Assembly (NCBI RefSeq): GCF_000485595.1
Contig: NW_014577515.1
Span: 38,285 to 81,607, forward strand
Reading direction: 5' to 3'
From: Priapulus caudatus
Taxonomy: Eukaryota > Priapulida > Priapulimorpha > Priapulimorphida > Priapulidae
DNA: 43,323 nt
Of this stretch, positions 35,280-43,323 are shown in pieces. The position numbers and the translations under genes were made by a program. The notes beneath the pieces were generated by a model. The model searched no databases and was not told the DNA's origin. It worked only from the letters and a program-made list of their open reading frames with translations. Numbering within the stretch: position 1 is the first letter of the stretch; each line of letters starts with the position of its first letter.

Positions 35280-36966
35280 GCTCAGTAATCGCTGGCGCTG
35301 TGTAGGCATGGCTAGGGTAGTCGTTTATCGGTTGGGGCGCTGGCTCCTGTCGCTCCCTGACCGCAACGCCGATAGACTGCGAAGCTCCCGCCGAGTTTCT
35401 GTCGTCGCCCGTGCCGGCGCTGTACTCCTGGATGTGCTCGGGAACGTTGTTCGGCCGCTGGCCGTCTCTCACGGTAACGCCGATGTTTCCGACGGCGTCG
35501 ATGTTGGACGATGGTCGCTGCAGCAGCGGCGCTTGCGAGCGCTCGTACGAGCCGAAAACGACGCCGCGCTGGTCGCCGTAGTTCTGCTGCGGCAGTCGTC
35601 CAGCATCGGCGACGAACTGTGACCCAGCTCGCGTCTCGGTGTCACTACCTGAGTTGTTATCGATCACAGGTATGGCGGCACCGGGATATTCGGGATCTTC
35701 CGATTTCTGAAAGACGCCTCTGAAGTTGTAGGGTCGGTGGCCGGGGGCGAGGTAGGGGTGGTAGAGGTTATCGCTTTCGATTCTCAGCGGCTGACGAATT
35801 CTCTGCGTGACGAGCGGCGTGTCGGTTTGCGGTCCGGAATACGCGCCTAGTTGTAGTGTTGGTTCTGGCTCAGCAGACGGTGATTCGGTGGTCGGTGCCT
35901 GAGTTGTAGTGGTGGTCTGTGTTGTACGCGCGAGCGGCTGCTCTGCTACGAACGGCGTACTGCTTGGGCGCTGCGCTTGCGCAAATGATGTAGATTTGGT
36001 TGGCGAAAATGCGTACACGGACGGACGAAGGTCCAACGGTTTCGGCTTAAACTGAAACGGGACCCCGAATCCTCTCGTTCTGTCCGTCTCCTTGGCGCGC
36101 GCTTTCCCGGCGGCTGGAAGCGAAAAGCCGCCTTCTGCTGCCTGTGGCGTCAGCTGAAACGCGGGCCGCGCGTACGCCGTGGGCAGAGCTGCAAAGCCGC
36201 TGCCAACAGGTCGTGCTAAAGGCGAATCCTGAACGGTGACCTTATCCGCGTTACCGACAATCTGAGGCTCGTTGTCGTTGAATGCGATGCTGTCCAACGG
36301 AATAGCAGACGCAACGCCACTCACTAACGCTGCGGAGTCATCCTGCTCCGTGCCAATCCCCGTACCGATTCTTGTCGATGCGAGCTTAGTACCCGGATCA
36401 ACGCCAGCAAAGCGCCCCTGCTCGGGTTTATCTAGGGGTTTCAGTGTTGGCTGCTGGGTCGTCTGCGTGGTTACCTGCTGGACGCCCCGCTGGCTTCCCG
36501 TCTGTGTGAACTGGTAGCGCTCGTACGGGTTCCTCTTCGTCGGCCCCGCGTCGCGTGTCTTCGATATGCGACCGACCTGTCGAGTTGTTCCGACATTGTA
36601 CGAAACGGTTTGATCTAACGATCCGGATACCTTGACGGCGACTGCGCTACCTTTCACAACCCCGGCTGGAGGCCTGGGGCGTACCGCGTCGACGCCCACG
36701 GTTTGCTCGCTCTTTGGATTCAGTAAAGTCGGCTTGTCACCGCCGACGACTTGCACGACGCCGGGACCCGAGTTGACAAGTCCGATGCTCGGATTGTCGC
36801 GACGCTCGTCCGATGCGGTTGTCTCCGTCGACGCGACAGTTGTTTCGACGTAATCAGTTCCCGGATTGTAGGGTTCGGTGTCTGTCCCATAGTTCCACGG
36901 CGTGTGTGTCGTTTGGGCGGCGGCAGCAGCTGCCTGTAATGTAGGATCGGCGTAAGAACGCGAGAT
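28098..36966 (-). CDS. Transmembrane ZP-domain (cuticlin-type) matrix protein, 8 coding exons recognised
   Basis: Minus-strand exons in order: 36966-32649, 32304-32111, 31435-31278, 30802-30651, 30357-30276, 29529-29364, 29030-28889 and 28300-28098 (stop TAG). All phases join, giving about 1804 residues from Ile at 36966. The start codon and signal peptide are not in these exons, and a TAG lies just before 36966, so at least one upstream exon exists. Layout: about 1440 residues of Pro/Gln/Tyr-rich repeats, a full ZP module, a dibasic furin site RRKRS, a TM helix and a short tail. ZP modules polymerise into apical extracellular matrix. In ecdysozoans such proteins (cuticlins, dumpy, piopio types) shape cuticle, with furin release needed for assembly. 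The ZP-C sequence (PINKQLIGAFNKN, FKSFKFPDKDNVYFECNVNV) matches the arthropod/ecdysozoan style better than egg-coat ZP. The role in this animal is inference. Confidence 0.9.
28301..28888 (-). other. Last intron of the ZP gene
   Basis: An intron of 588 bases, AT-rich, with donor gtgagg and acceptor cgttacag. Nothing else is recognised in it. Confidence 0.8.
28889..29030 (-). CDS. Post-ZP exon with furin cleavage site
   Basis: The frame opens RTCDDESRSRRKRSTDE. RRKR followed by Ser is a consensus furin site placed just after the last ZP cysteine, as in secreted or shed ZP proteins. Cleavage here would free the ectodomain from the membrane anchor. The rest (VTKITNVYRGLKIILPGEH) resembles the region between cleavage site and TM helix, where an external hydrophobic patch usually sits. 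Confidence 0.88.
29364..30802 (-). CDS. ZP linker and ZP-C subdomain exons
   Basis: Exons 30802-30651 (PLPDIYLKVVAGK, VVGELASIVVHYKDTG), 30357-30276 (NWDIWVTDCYAHSG, VNLIDTDG) and 29529-29364 (CPINKQLIGAFN, FKFPDKDNVYFECNVNVCKN). DCYAH, the DGCP junction and the FEC/VCKNKC cysteine cluster are hallmark ZP-C positions. The intron 30275-29530 contains copy 2 of the 0.4-kb direct repeat, and its first bases run straight into a CT microsatellite. Confidence 0.92.
29788..29823. repeat. TA microsatellite before repeat copy 2
   Basis: A pure TA run of about 35 bases abuts the direct repeat, as at copy 1 (20217-20241). Confidence 0.92.
29824..30222 (+). repeat. 0.4-kb direct repeat, copy 2 (in ZP intron)
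   Basis: The near-identical partner of 20243-20639, inside the intron between the ZP exons 30357-30276 and 29529-29364. Differences from copy 1 are few and mostly gains or losses in homopolymers. The ORF visible on the minus strand is not kept in copy 1. Confidence 0.9.
30224..30269. repeat. GA/CT microsatellite next to a ZP splice donor
   Basis: About 23 GA dinucleotides, read as CT on the coding strand. They begin 7 bases into the intron after the donor at 30275. Confidence 0.95.
30803..31277 (-). other. ZP gene intron with chance ORFs
   Basis: 475 bases between phase-matched exons. Open frames exist on both strands (up to 99 codons on the plus strand), but neither has splice sites that would fit the ZP transcript and neither has a domain. 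Confidence 0.6.
31278..32304 (-). CDS. ZP-N subdomain exons
   Basis: Exons 32304-32111 and 31435-31278. The first reads DIDVQCDTERRVMAVNLHFK, then FTGLVYAREYFNTPGC and PLDGCGVQ. The second reads HQAFANTIVVMNDRQ and AYTVSC. The four cysteines (VQC, PGC, DGC, VSC) occupy the conserved ZP-N positions, expected to pair 1-4 and 2-3. ZP-N is the polymerisation half of the module. The intron between the two exons holds a CA/CACG microsatellite. Confidence 0.92.
31559..31775. repeat. CA/CACG microsatellite in ZP intron
   Basis: CA runs with an inner CACG/CGCA block, then a short TA run. The Cys/Val- and His/Thr-rich ORFs here are repeat artefacts. Confidence 0.95.
32649..36966 (-). CDS. Large exon: repetitive Pro/Gln/Tyr-rich ectodomain
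   Basis: A 4.3-kb open exon. Its acceptor is uncertain. AG before 36966 gives an Ile start (phase 0), while AG before 36929 (CAGGCAG|CT) would join in phase to a candidate exon at 37262-37194. The donor is ACCG|gtacga. The sequence is low-complexity, with polyglutamine at 35213-35283 and several PW motifs (HTPWNY, LFNPWTK, YYFPWST, FLNPWDD). About 13 copies of a short motif, typically YTNVGVPVKEK, are spaced unevenly. Codons are GC-rich and the opposite strand is partly open, which explains the plus-strand ORFs. Extended, disordered, Gln/Pro/Tyr-rich regions suit a cross-linkable matrix or cuticle protein. Confidence 0.9.
35213..35283 (-). repeat. Polyglutamine-encoding CAG/CAA tract
   Basis: In the coding direction the tract is a long CAA run followed by CAG codons, encoding roughly 23-24 consecutive glutamines within ITEQ...QDNAYN. 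The pure CAA part may be length-variable. Confidence 0.95.
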
Positions 36967-37193
36967 CTACGCAACGCGGTAACGAAAGTGAACTGTCTTG
37001 ATCGAGCAACTTTAACTGTTAACCAGAACTGTTAAAAACTTTGCAGTTTAGCCATTACATCAAGCAGTAATGCCAATACTATAAGTCTGAAATAAAACGG
37101 AACTGTAAATAAGAAATGCTTCGCTTATCGAACGGCTTTCGTTTCTTCGCTCCATTTTGTTACTAAAACACGGATATTTATTTTTCCACGTAC

Positions 37194-37262
37194 CAGAAGC
37201 AGTAAGGTGAGCCACGTGGCAGTCATACTCACTGGGGGCTCGTCTCACTATTCCCACTTTAA
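37194..37262 (-). CDS. Candidate upstream coding exon of the ZP gene
   Basis: The minus strand has a strong acceptor (gttttcttttcag) before 37262 and a donor CTG|gtacgt after 37194. The only open frame reads KVGIVRRAPSEYDCHVAHLT and enters and leaves in phase 1. It joins in frame to the large exon only if that exon starts at 36929. No ATG is present, so it would be internal. It is plausible but unproven. Confidence 0.35.
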
Positions 37263-37690
37263 CTGAAAAGAAAACAGGAATAAGTTAATACACACACGGG
37301 CTTACGTACGATTAAAAACGCGCCCGGCACACTACAGTAGACAACTAGGTGAGCTACGTGTGTATTCCAGTTTGAGAGAAGCTTTATATAACCTCATGGG
37401 AGCAGCACCGATGAAATAATCGTCATAAAGCAATAGGATAATATATCCTGTTTAGTTCCGGATAATTATATTTGTTCATTTCAAACCAATTGTGTCTCGA
37501 TAACGATTCAGAAGTGACTGTATCTAAACAGGTGCGTGACAGACCTAGAAAAGCTGCATGCCTAGAAGCACATGTACAATGTGTTCGATATTCCTAGCGC
37601 TTGAATTTAATTGTAATCTTTCTCGTTTCAAATATCATATAATAGAGAGACTGAGAGACACGACAACTATCAAACCAGAAGCATTCAACG
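37263..37690. other. Upstream intronic/flanking DNA of the ZP gene
   Basis: A TTATATAAAG motif on the minus strand near 37389 could be an alternative TATA box, with a donor GTAC|gtaagc near 37307. I see no start codon in that would-be exon. Confidence 0.35.
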
Positions 37691-37714
37691 ATGCATGCCT
37701 ATGCATATACATCG

Positions 37715-37815
37715 TGCGTGCGTCTGTACGTGCGTGCGCGCGCGTGTGTGTCCGTTCGTCCCTGTGTGCCCGCGTGCACGGTAGGTACGTGTATGTGCGT
37801 GTAGTGTGTGTGTAG

Positions 37816-37876
<61 letters not shown>

Positions 37877-37960
37877 TATGTGCGTGCGCGCGTGACTAGG
37901 TGTGTATGTGGCGTATACAATACGATCCACGTGCGTGTGTGTGCGTGTGCGTGCGCGCAT
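37715..37960. repeat. GT/GTGC microsatellite
   Basis: Mixed GTGC and GT runs, with the purest GT part at about 37818-37857. The overlapping His/Thr ORF is an artefact. Confidence 0.93.
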
Positions 37961-38956
37961 GTGTGGTGTAAACAATAAGATACGTCTATCAGACGTCTCT
38001 ATGCCTACATCTCTGTGCACGGATACAGCGAGAGACGAGCAGAATTATTCGCTCTTGTCATTGTACTCGCAGTTCAGATAAAATAAAGGCTCAAGGGGCA
38101 TTGTAAAGAGAAACCGAATTTCTAAGCCGAAAACAAAAGAAAGCACGCATCCATTTACAAGGGTGCATCGACTAAAATAGCGTCTAGTACAATGCGCTAA
38201 CCGTAGCCTATCTCTAATCTCGACAATAGACGAGAAATTATCCAGTCACTGTAGCGAGCAACCGCGCAGGCAGCGATTATGTAATCAAACGACGCTTTCT
38301 TGGCGTGTGACCCCGGAAGACTTTCGCTTTACGACTCGAGTGAAGGAGAAGCGAGTGAAAGCGCCATCTACTATAGTTCGTGCGCGACTGATACTATCGG
38401 GCTGGAGCGTCCCGAGAGCAACCCGTGCCTGCGCACAGACGTGGCGCGTCGGTCACGCCTGCACGCGCATCCATATATTCACTTTCGGATACATTCTATA
38501 GAACCAGCCTCAGGGCAGCACGGGCAGGCGTTCATTATTCGGCTGCGATTCATACTTCCTCGTTAAGGCGCGCGGTCACTGACACACATGCGACCCGGCG
38601 CATCCGTTCCGAGGATTGCCGTGCCTGTAGTCAGATATCACCACGGCAGGTGACACTGTTTGGTACTCTAACTTAGTGTGCCGAATCCGGCTGCGCTCAA
38701 AAAAAGTAAGCCATGACAACAGGTTCAGTAAAACTATCTGTTAAACAAATAGAAATATTGACTCTAACACACGCTCGAGTGATTGCTTTTTTCAGTTCCT
38801 TGTTGTAATCTATGCGCACTGGCAACCATTACCATTGTGTTTTTTCCGCTACATTCATAAACAGATGGAAACGCATCTACGCATGGGTTAAAAAAAAATT
38901 GTCACTGTTCTAGAAGAATCTTGCTCTTTTTGAATCTCGTTTTTAGACATTTGTTT
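37961..38956. other. Non-coding, with a GC-richer patch at 38290-38640
   Basis: The GC-richer patch keeps short frames open on the + strand, but they lack domains and splice logic. No promoter motif was identified. Confidence 0.45.
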
Positions 38957-39436
38957 CGCCGGGCCGCGAAATTTTTTTTCCCAAACGGTATAACATAGCG
39001 AAGAATTTAGCGCCTTCTGATTGGCTGCTTCGATTATAGTAATATTATATGTTATAATAATGAGTAAAATATGTGTCTTTCATGGAAAATACATCAGAAA
39101 ACTTATACTTATCTAGCGGTCATAAACCAAAACAAACATTTACAAACGGCATTTGTTCTCTTGTCTTGAAGGTTTTCTTTAGTCAAAGCAAATCAGTCAA
39201 GAAACGGCATGATATTTGGGTTAATTTACTCAAACCCATGTTGTTTTAAAGAAAACATACTAAAAACTACTTTAACCTAACTTACAGAAAGTTCGGGAAA
39301 GTTTTTGGTAGATAATTGGGGATTTTGGCTACAAGTCTTGGAAGCTGACATCTTGCCAAATTCCAGCCAATCAGAAGGCGCCTAAATCCTTCCTATGTTA
39401 TACCGTTTGGGGAAAAAAATTTCGCCGCCGGGCCAT
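38957..39436. mobile_element. Foldback / MITE-like element with ~70-bp inverted repeats
   Basis: The left arm (about 38957-39026) and right arm (about 39367-39436) are long inverted repeats. Shared features are a GCCGGGCC-type end, a GCGAAATTTTTTT run, CAAACGGTATAACATA and GCGCCTTCTGATTGGCTG. The interior of about 340 bases is AT-rich without an ORF. No target duplication could be defined. Confidence 0.8.
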
Positions 39437-40687
39437 CATGATCTAGTGAAAATCGCCGAGATAAACCGTGAAACAAATTAATGTACAAAGATGGCATTTG
39501 TTTTCTATGGTATAGCTTGCGCGTTTCGGTACGCGCGAGTATGGGATGTAACGTTTGGCTCCGAGGGAAAGTAATCACATGTGGGCAAATATCCATCCCA
39601 CCGCTCAGTTCATGAACTTTCTTTCTTCGCCCTCATCTTCGATATTGTCCCCTAATGTCCTCAAAACGACGATTATATTCTCGTAAATCTACGCTCTACG
39701 GCAACAAGGAAGCATCTAGTTAGACTGACGCATTGTGATACATGTAAGAATGACTAACGTGTAGATCAACCCGTCTGCGATATTCTGGTAGTATAAAGCA
39801 AAGGACAAAAAGACGGTCGGGACTGTCTTCTTCGAAAGTATAGTTTAGTGGCAGGCGTCACCCCCGGCTATTATACGGTAGTCGATTGTTGCCCATACCA
39901 GTTTTTACTTTATTGCACTTCCTATATTCCTAACGACAACAGTATCTTGGCTTTTCGTTCGCCTTGACGGTAAAACAGTAACGTGTCACAAGACCGTAGA
40001 GAATGAGAAAGCGTGTTACGGGGAATATATAGATAACATCGAAAATTATTTTCCGTTGACGACTATGTGTAGAGGATTCTTATTGTGAGGGGTAACTACG
40101 TTAGTAGATTCTAACTCAAAGGTTACTGATGTCATATTAGCATTGGCGGTGCAATGACAACTTAAACGCTATCAGAGTCTAGCGCCATGTATATGATGTC
40201 TTACTACGTAAAGATCGCCCGCCAAATATCTCAAAATGTAACCACTGATGAATAATTAACGTTCGATCATCAGTAAAGTTGGAGACTGTTAGTTGAAGTT
40301 AAAGACTGGAAATGCATTAATATTAATTTTTATCAAACGAATGATATAATAAGGATAATAAGTATAAAACTATTAATGTAGTCCATCTTCAACGTTATGA
40401 TTACATCACAATTTTCGTTCGAACAATTGAGTAAACATAATTATAATGTAATACTACGTGTACGTATACTACGCGTGTGTGTTGTCGAAATGCAGTAAAC
40501 TTTGTCTATCATATTAGGAGCCCTGAACAAAAAAGCATCAATGACCTCTTGATAATTTCCTTTTATATTACTACATATAATATTGCGCCATCGAAACCAA
40601 CCAGTACCAGGTTCTCCGACTCGTCTTATACGTTAATCGTGGTATACGCACAGCGATACGCGCGGAAACGAAACGTCGAGTACTTAC
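39437..40687. other. Non-coding, probably first ZP intron
   Basis: AT-rich sequence without clear exons. If the promoter at 40.8 kb is real, this is intronic and the missing signal-peptide exon may lie here or in 37.3-38.9 kb. Confidence 0.4.
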
Positions 40688-40797
40688 CGATAGCGTTGTA
40701 GTCCTGCTGTCAATGTTATTTCGGTGCTCTCGATATCCGACGCTATAGCGAACTGCGCTGATTGATGGACACACGGTTGTGTTGTTTGCACTTATAG
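40688..40797 (-). promoter_or_regulatory. Predicted promoter and 5'UTR exon of the ZP gene
   Basis: On the minus strand CTGCTATAAGTG gives a TATA box (40796-40791). Transcription would start near 40766, and the exon would end with TATCG|gtaagt at 40688. The roughly 80-base exon lacks an ATG, and upstream sequence to about 40980 is GC-rich. The nearest downstream minus-strand gene is the ZP gene, so I assign it there by inference. A signal-peptide exon between 40.7 and 37.3 kb is still needed. Confidence 0.35.
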
Positions 40798-41330
40798 CAG
40801 GGAGATGCCCGTTGGTCGGAGAAGCCGGCCCACGATGACCCTACCGTAACTTTCTCTTACTGCCATTCCTCGCCGGTTGCCGCGAGGGCGTGGCCTGTTC
40901 GTCGATGCGGATCGCTGATGGTCATCCCACACACGAGGAGCAGCCGGGTGGAAACATGTGGATACTGGCTCCCGTCACGCTTTCGTACTCAAGTTCACGG
41001 TTAGTTATATTACTGCCGGCATACGATTCCAAATTAATTCCTCGTGTTTCTGGTGAAAGTTATATAAGACCAAGTATGTAATAATTATTGTAATTTCGCC
41101 TTCGTTCAACGTGTTGCTCTATTATATAGGTTATGTGCATTTGTGATCACATTTTCTTCCTCTCGCGAACAAACACATAGTGTGCAACCTTCCTCTAAAG
41201 TAGAACGTATTATATTATGGATCAATGCTAACAAATATTTGTTGAAATTTATCGAGTTGACGTTTTATTGATGATCTGTATGAACGGAACGAGGAAGTCA
41301 CGGAGCACACGCCCGTGCGTATCAAAAATA

Positions 41331-41332
<2 letters not shown>

Positions 41333-41383
<51 letters not shown>

Positions 41384-41495
41384 GTGTGTGTGTGTAGTGT
41401 GTAGTGTGTGTGTGTGTGTGTGTGTGTGTGTCGTAGGTAGTAGGTAGTGTGTGTGTGTGTATGTGTGTGATGTGTGTGGTGTGTGTGTGTGCTGG

Positions 41496-41531
<36 letters not shown>

Positions 41532-41550
41532 GTTGTGTGTGTGTGTGTGT
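41333..41550. repeat. GT microsatellite with interruptions
   Basis: Several pure GT runs are separated by GTAGTG, GTCGTAGG and TGCTGG breaks. A purine-rich GAAAGA tract follows to about 41720. Confidence 0.95.
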
Positions 41551-41720
41551 TGTGGTGAAAGAGAAAGAAAGAGAGAAACAAAGCGTAACAAAAGAAGGTT
41601 CAAGAAAGTGAATTGGAAGGAAAACAAAGATACAGAGAGGGAGAAAATAAAGAGAGGTGGAGGTAGAGAGAAAGGGGAGATAGAGTGAATGAAATGAGAG
41701 AATAGGAGGAAAAAAAAGAT

Positions 41721-43323
41721 CGACATATCAAGTATCGGAACAGTATGCCTCTGTCAATTCCACGTGATTAGTTTTTTCGATTCGAATTATTTAATAACTT
41801 TAAGCAGGACGGACAATCTTTACCAGAATTTTTTCCTTCATAACTGATAGCGTAAACGTATGCTTGTGCATGCAATGTATATGTTGAAATAAACATAGTT
41901 TTGTCGATTTATAGTAGAAAGGACAACTATTAAACAGTATGGGCAATATCTTCCCGCGATGTCTGCCTAGTTATTGCATGTCACAAGATTGCTCGGTTGC
42001 TCGCAAAGAAACGCACTTTAATGAAATTAGCAACATTTACTCCGAAACTAATTGCTGCATTTTAATTCTGTATAGCGCCTATTTTATTGTAAAATGCATG
42101 AAACTTACCGTAAATCTGCAGAATTGCTAATTGCTCACTAGCAGGGATGACTTGAGATTTTCGCGATTAGTTTGATTAGCGGGCAACGCGCTAATGTGGT
42201 TCTAAGAACATCAGCAGTTGTGTTGATATTTATCTCTAATATTATAAGAGATCTATAATTATACACATCCTGTTATTAATTCAGGGAGAAATTAAAACAC
42301 AGTCGTGGATGATATGCTTACTGCGCGTAGTTCTAGTCATGACTGACGACACAAACACTTTAACAATTAATTATAAGCACGCCAATATGTAAAAATTTCT
42401 CTATAAGACTTTAGCATAGGCACTGATACTATGGTTGCGCTTGCCCTAAAAATATTACCCAACATGGTTATCAACTTTGAATCGTAAATTATTTATAATT
42501 AAGTAGAAGAGCACATACTTTAATTAAGTAAGAGTGATATTAAAAATGTCTATTTCATTGTCAGAAATTCAATAGTTACCAAATAATACTAAGCAATTAT
42601 CATAATTATATGTAAAACTAATTTAATTCGAATTAAACATTTTTAAATTAGCCAATTACACTACTTGTAGTGGATATAAACCACTGTGATCCAAATTGCT
42701 TACTTAATAGTTTTGTAGTAAGTAACATAATTTTTTTAATTGAAAACTCTCTAATAACAAGCCTGTAATGCGCATGACTTTGTTTATACAAAAAATGTAA
42801 AATTTGCTGAAATTATAAATTTAAAGCAGCTAAGCAATTCAGAATAGTAATATATCGGAAAATTGGAGTCTATAGAGCCAAAATGCTATACATTCATAAG
42901 TATAAAGAAGGTACTAATCATAGATCTACGCGAATTCTTACATACAGGTAACTGAGGTGTGTTTTCGGCATGGCCTAGAATCGTCAGAGAAATATTAATT
43001 ATGCTAAAAAGTCAACGACTCCTTGTACTACTAACTCAGAGGTTGTTCAGGCTAACGACCCCGTAGATATGACTGTACATTAATTCGCGGCTCATTGACA
43101 CATCTATATGTCAACACACAATGACAAGACAGAAAGAACGTGTGAGTGATCCTTAATTGTCTTTTTGTGGTGTACTGGCTTTAGCACCGCGTGTACCGTG
43201 TATTTAAGAGGGCAAATCAATTACAACTAGAGCACTCCGGAGAGCGCAGACCTCCGCAATAGGCAGCTAATTCTCTCACTGTTAAAAATTTAAAATTTAA
43301 TTAATTGGATCCGTATCAACCAC
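41721..43323. other. Intergenic, AT-rich, no gene seen
   Basis: Low-GC sequence with only short chance ORFs. I see no exons, RNA genes or clear repeats to the end of the window. Confidence 0.55.

Noticed and set aside
32878-35622. Plus-strand ORFs of up to 260 codons opposite the large ZP exon
   Set aside because: They are shadows of the GC-rich minus-strand coding exon, without domains or splice sites.
40333-40386. Minus-strand mini-ORF with hydrophobic residues, considered as the missing signal-peptide exon of the ZP gene
   Set aside because: It is only 17 residues in AT-rich DNA, the acceptor and donor are weak, and its phase does not fit the next candidate exon.

Overview
This is a eukaryotic, almost certainly metazoan, nuclear window. 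It has GT-AG spliced genes, long introns, dense microsatellites and several non-autonomous transposable elements. Three protein-coding genes can be supported. A cuticlin-type ZP-domain membrane protein, a neuropeptide-type GPCR with its coding sequence in one exon, and a metazoan-type REV1 fit an ecdysozoan invertebrate, possibly a non-insect marine lineage such as a priapulid. That placement is inference. No ribosomal or mitochondrial sequence is present to fix it.

Layout. 1-1380: CT- and CA-rich low-complexity DNA ending in what looks like the 3' tail of a non-LTR retrotransposon. 1780-2070: a foldback (MITE-like) element with telomere-like repeats in its loop. 2180-11153 (+): REV1, the translesion-synthesis scaffold and dCMP transferase, in 17 recognised exons. 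All exon phases agree, and only the short first coding exon is missing. 11160-15200: no gene, but it holds a G-rich hAT-like element and a CT microsatellite. 15230-19220 (+): a class A GPCR with a predicted TATA box and 5'UTR exon, an intron of about 2.5 kb full of alternating purine/pyrimidine minisatellite, and a single coding exon. 19.2-25.0 kb: mostly non-coding, with one copy of a 0.4-kb direct repeat, a stretch of apparently decayed coding sequence (21.15-21.82 kb) and two weak candidate exons (23.3 and 23.8 kb). 25.1-25.6 kb: a possible + strand promoter and first exon whose remainder I could not find. 28098-36966 (-): a large transmembrane ZP-domain protein. Its 4.3-kb exon encodes a Pro/Gln/Tyr-rich ectodomain with a repeated 'NVGVxV' motif and polyglutamine. 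It is followed by seven exons encoding ZP-N, ZP-C, a furin site, a transmembrane helix and a short tail. Its promoter is probably near 40.8 kb. The rest of 37-43.3 kb is non-coding with repeats and one further foldback element.

The three genes do not form a functional unit: REV1 acts in nuclear DNA damage tolerance, the GPCR in signalling, and the ZP protein in apical extracellular matrix or cuticle. The freshest material is the repeat motif in the ZP ectodomain, a probable GC-AG intron in REV1, the roughly 1.3-kb potentially Z-DNA-forming minisatellite, a near-identical duplicated 0.4-kb block, a small family of perfect-hairpin repeats, and a TATAAG core-promoter match shared by three predicted promoters.
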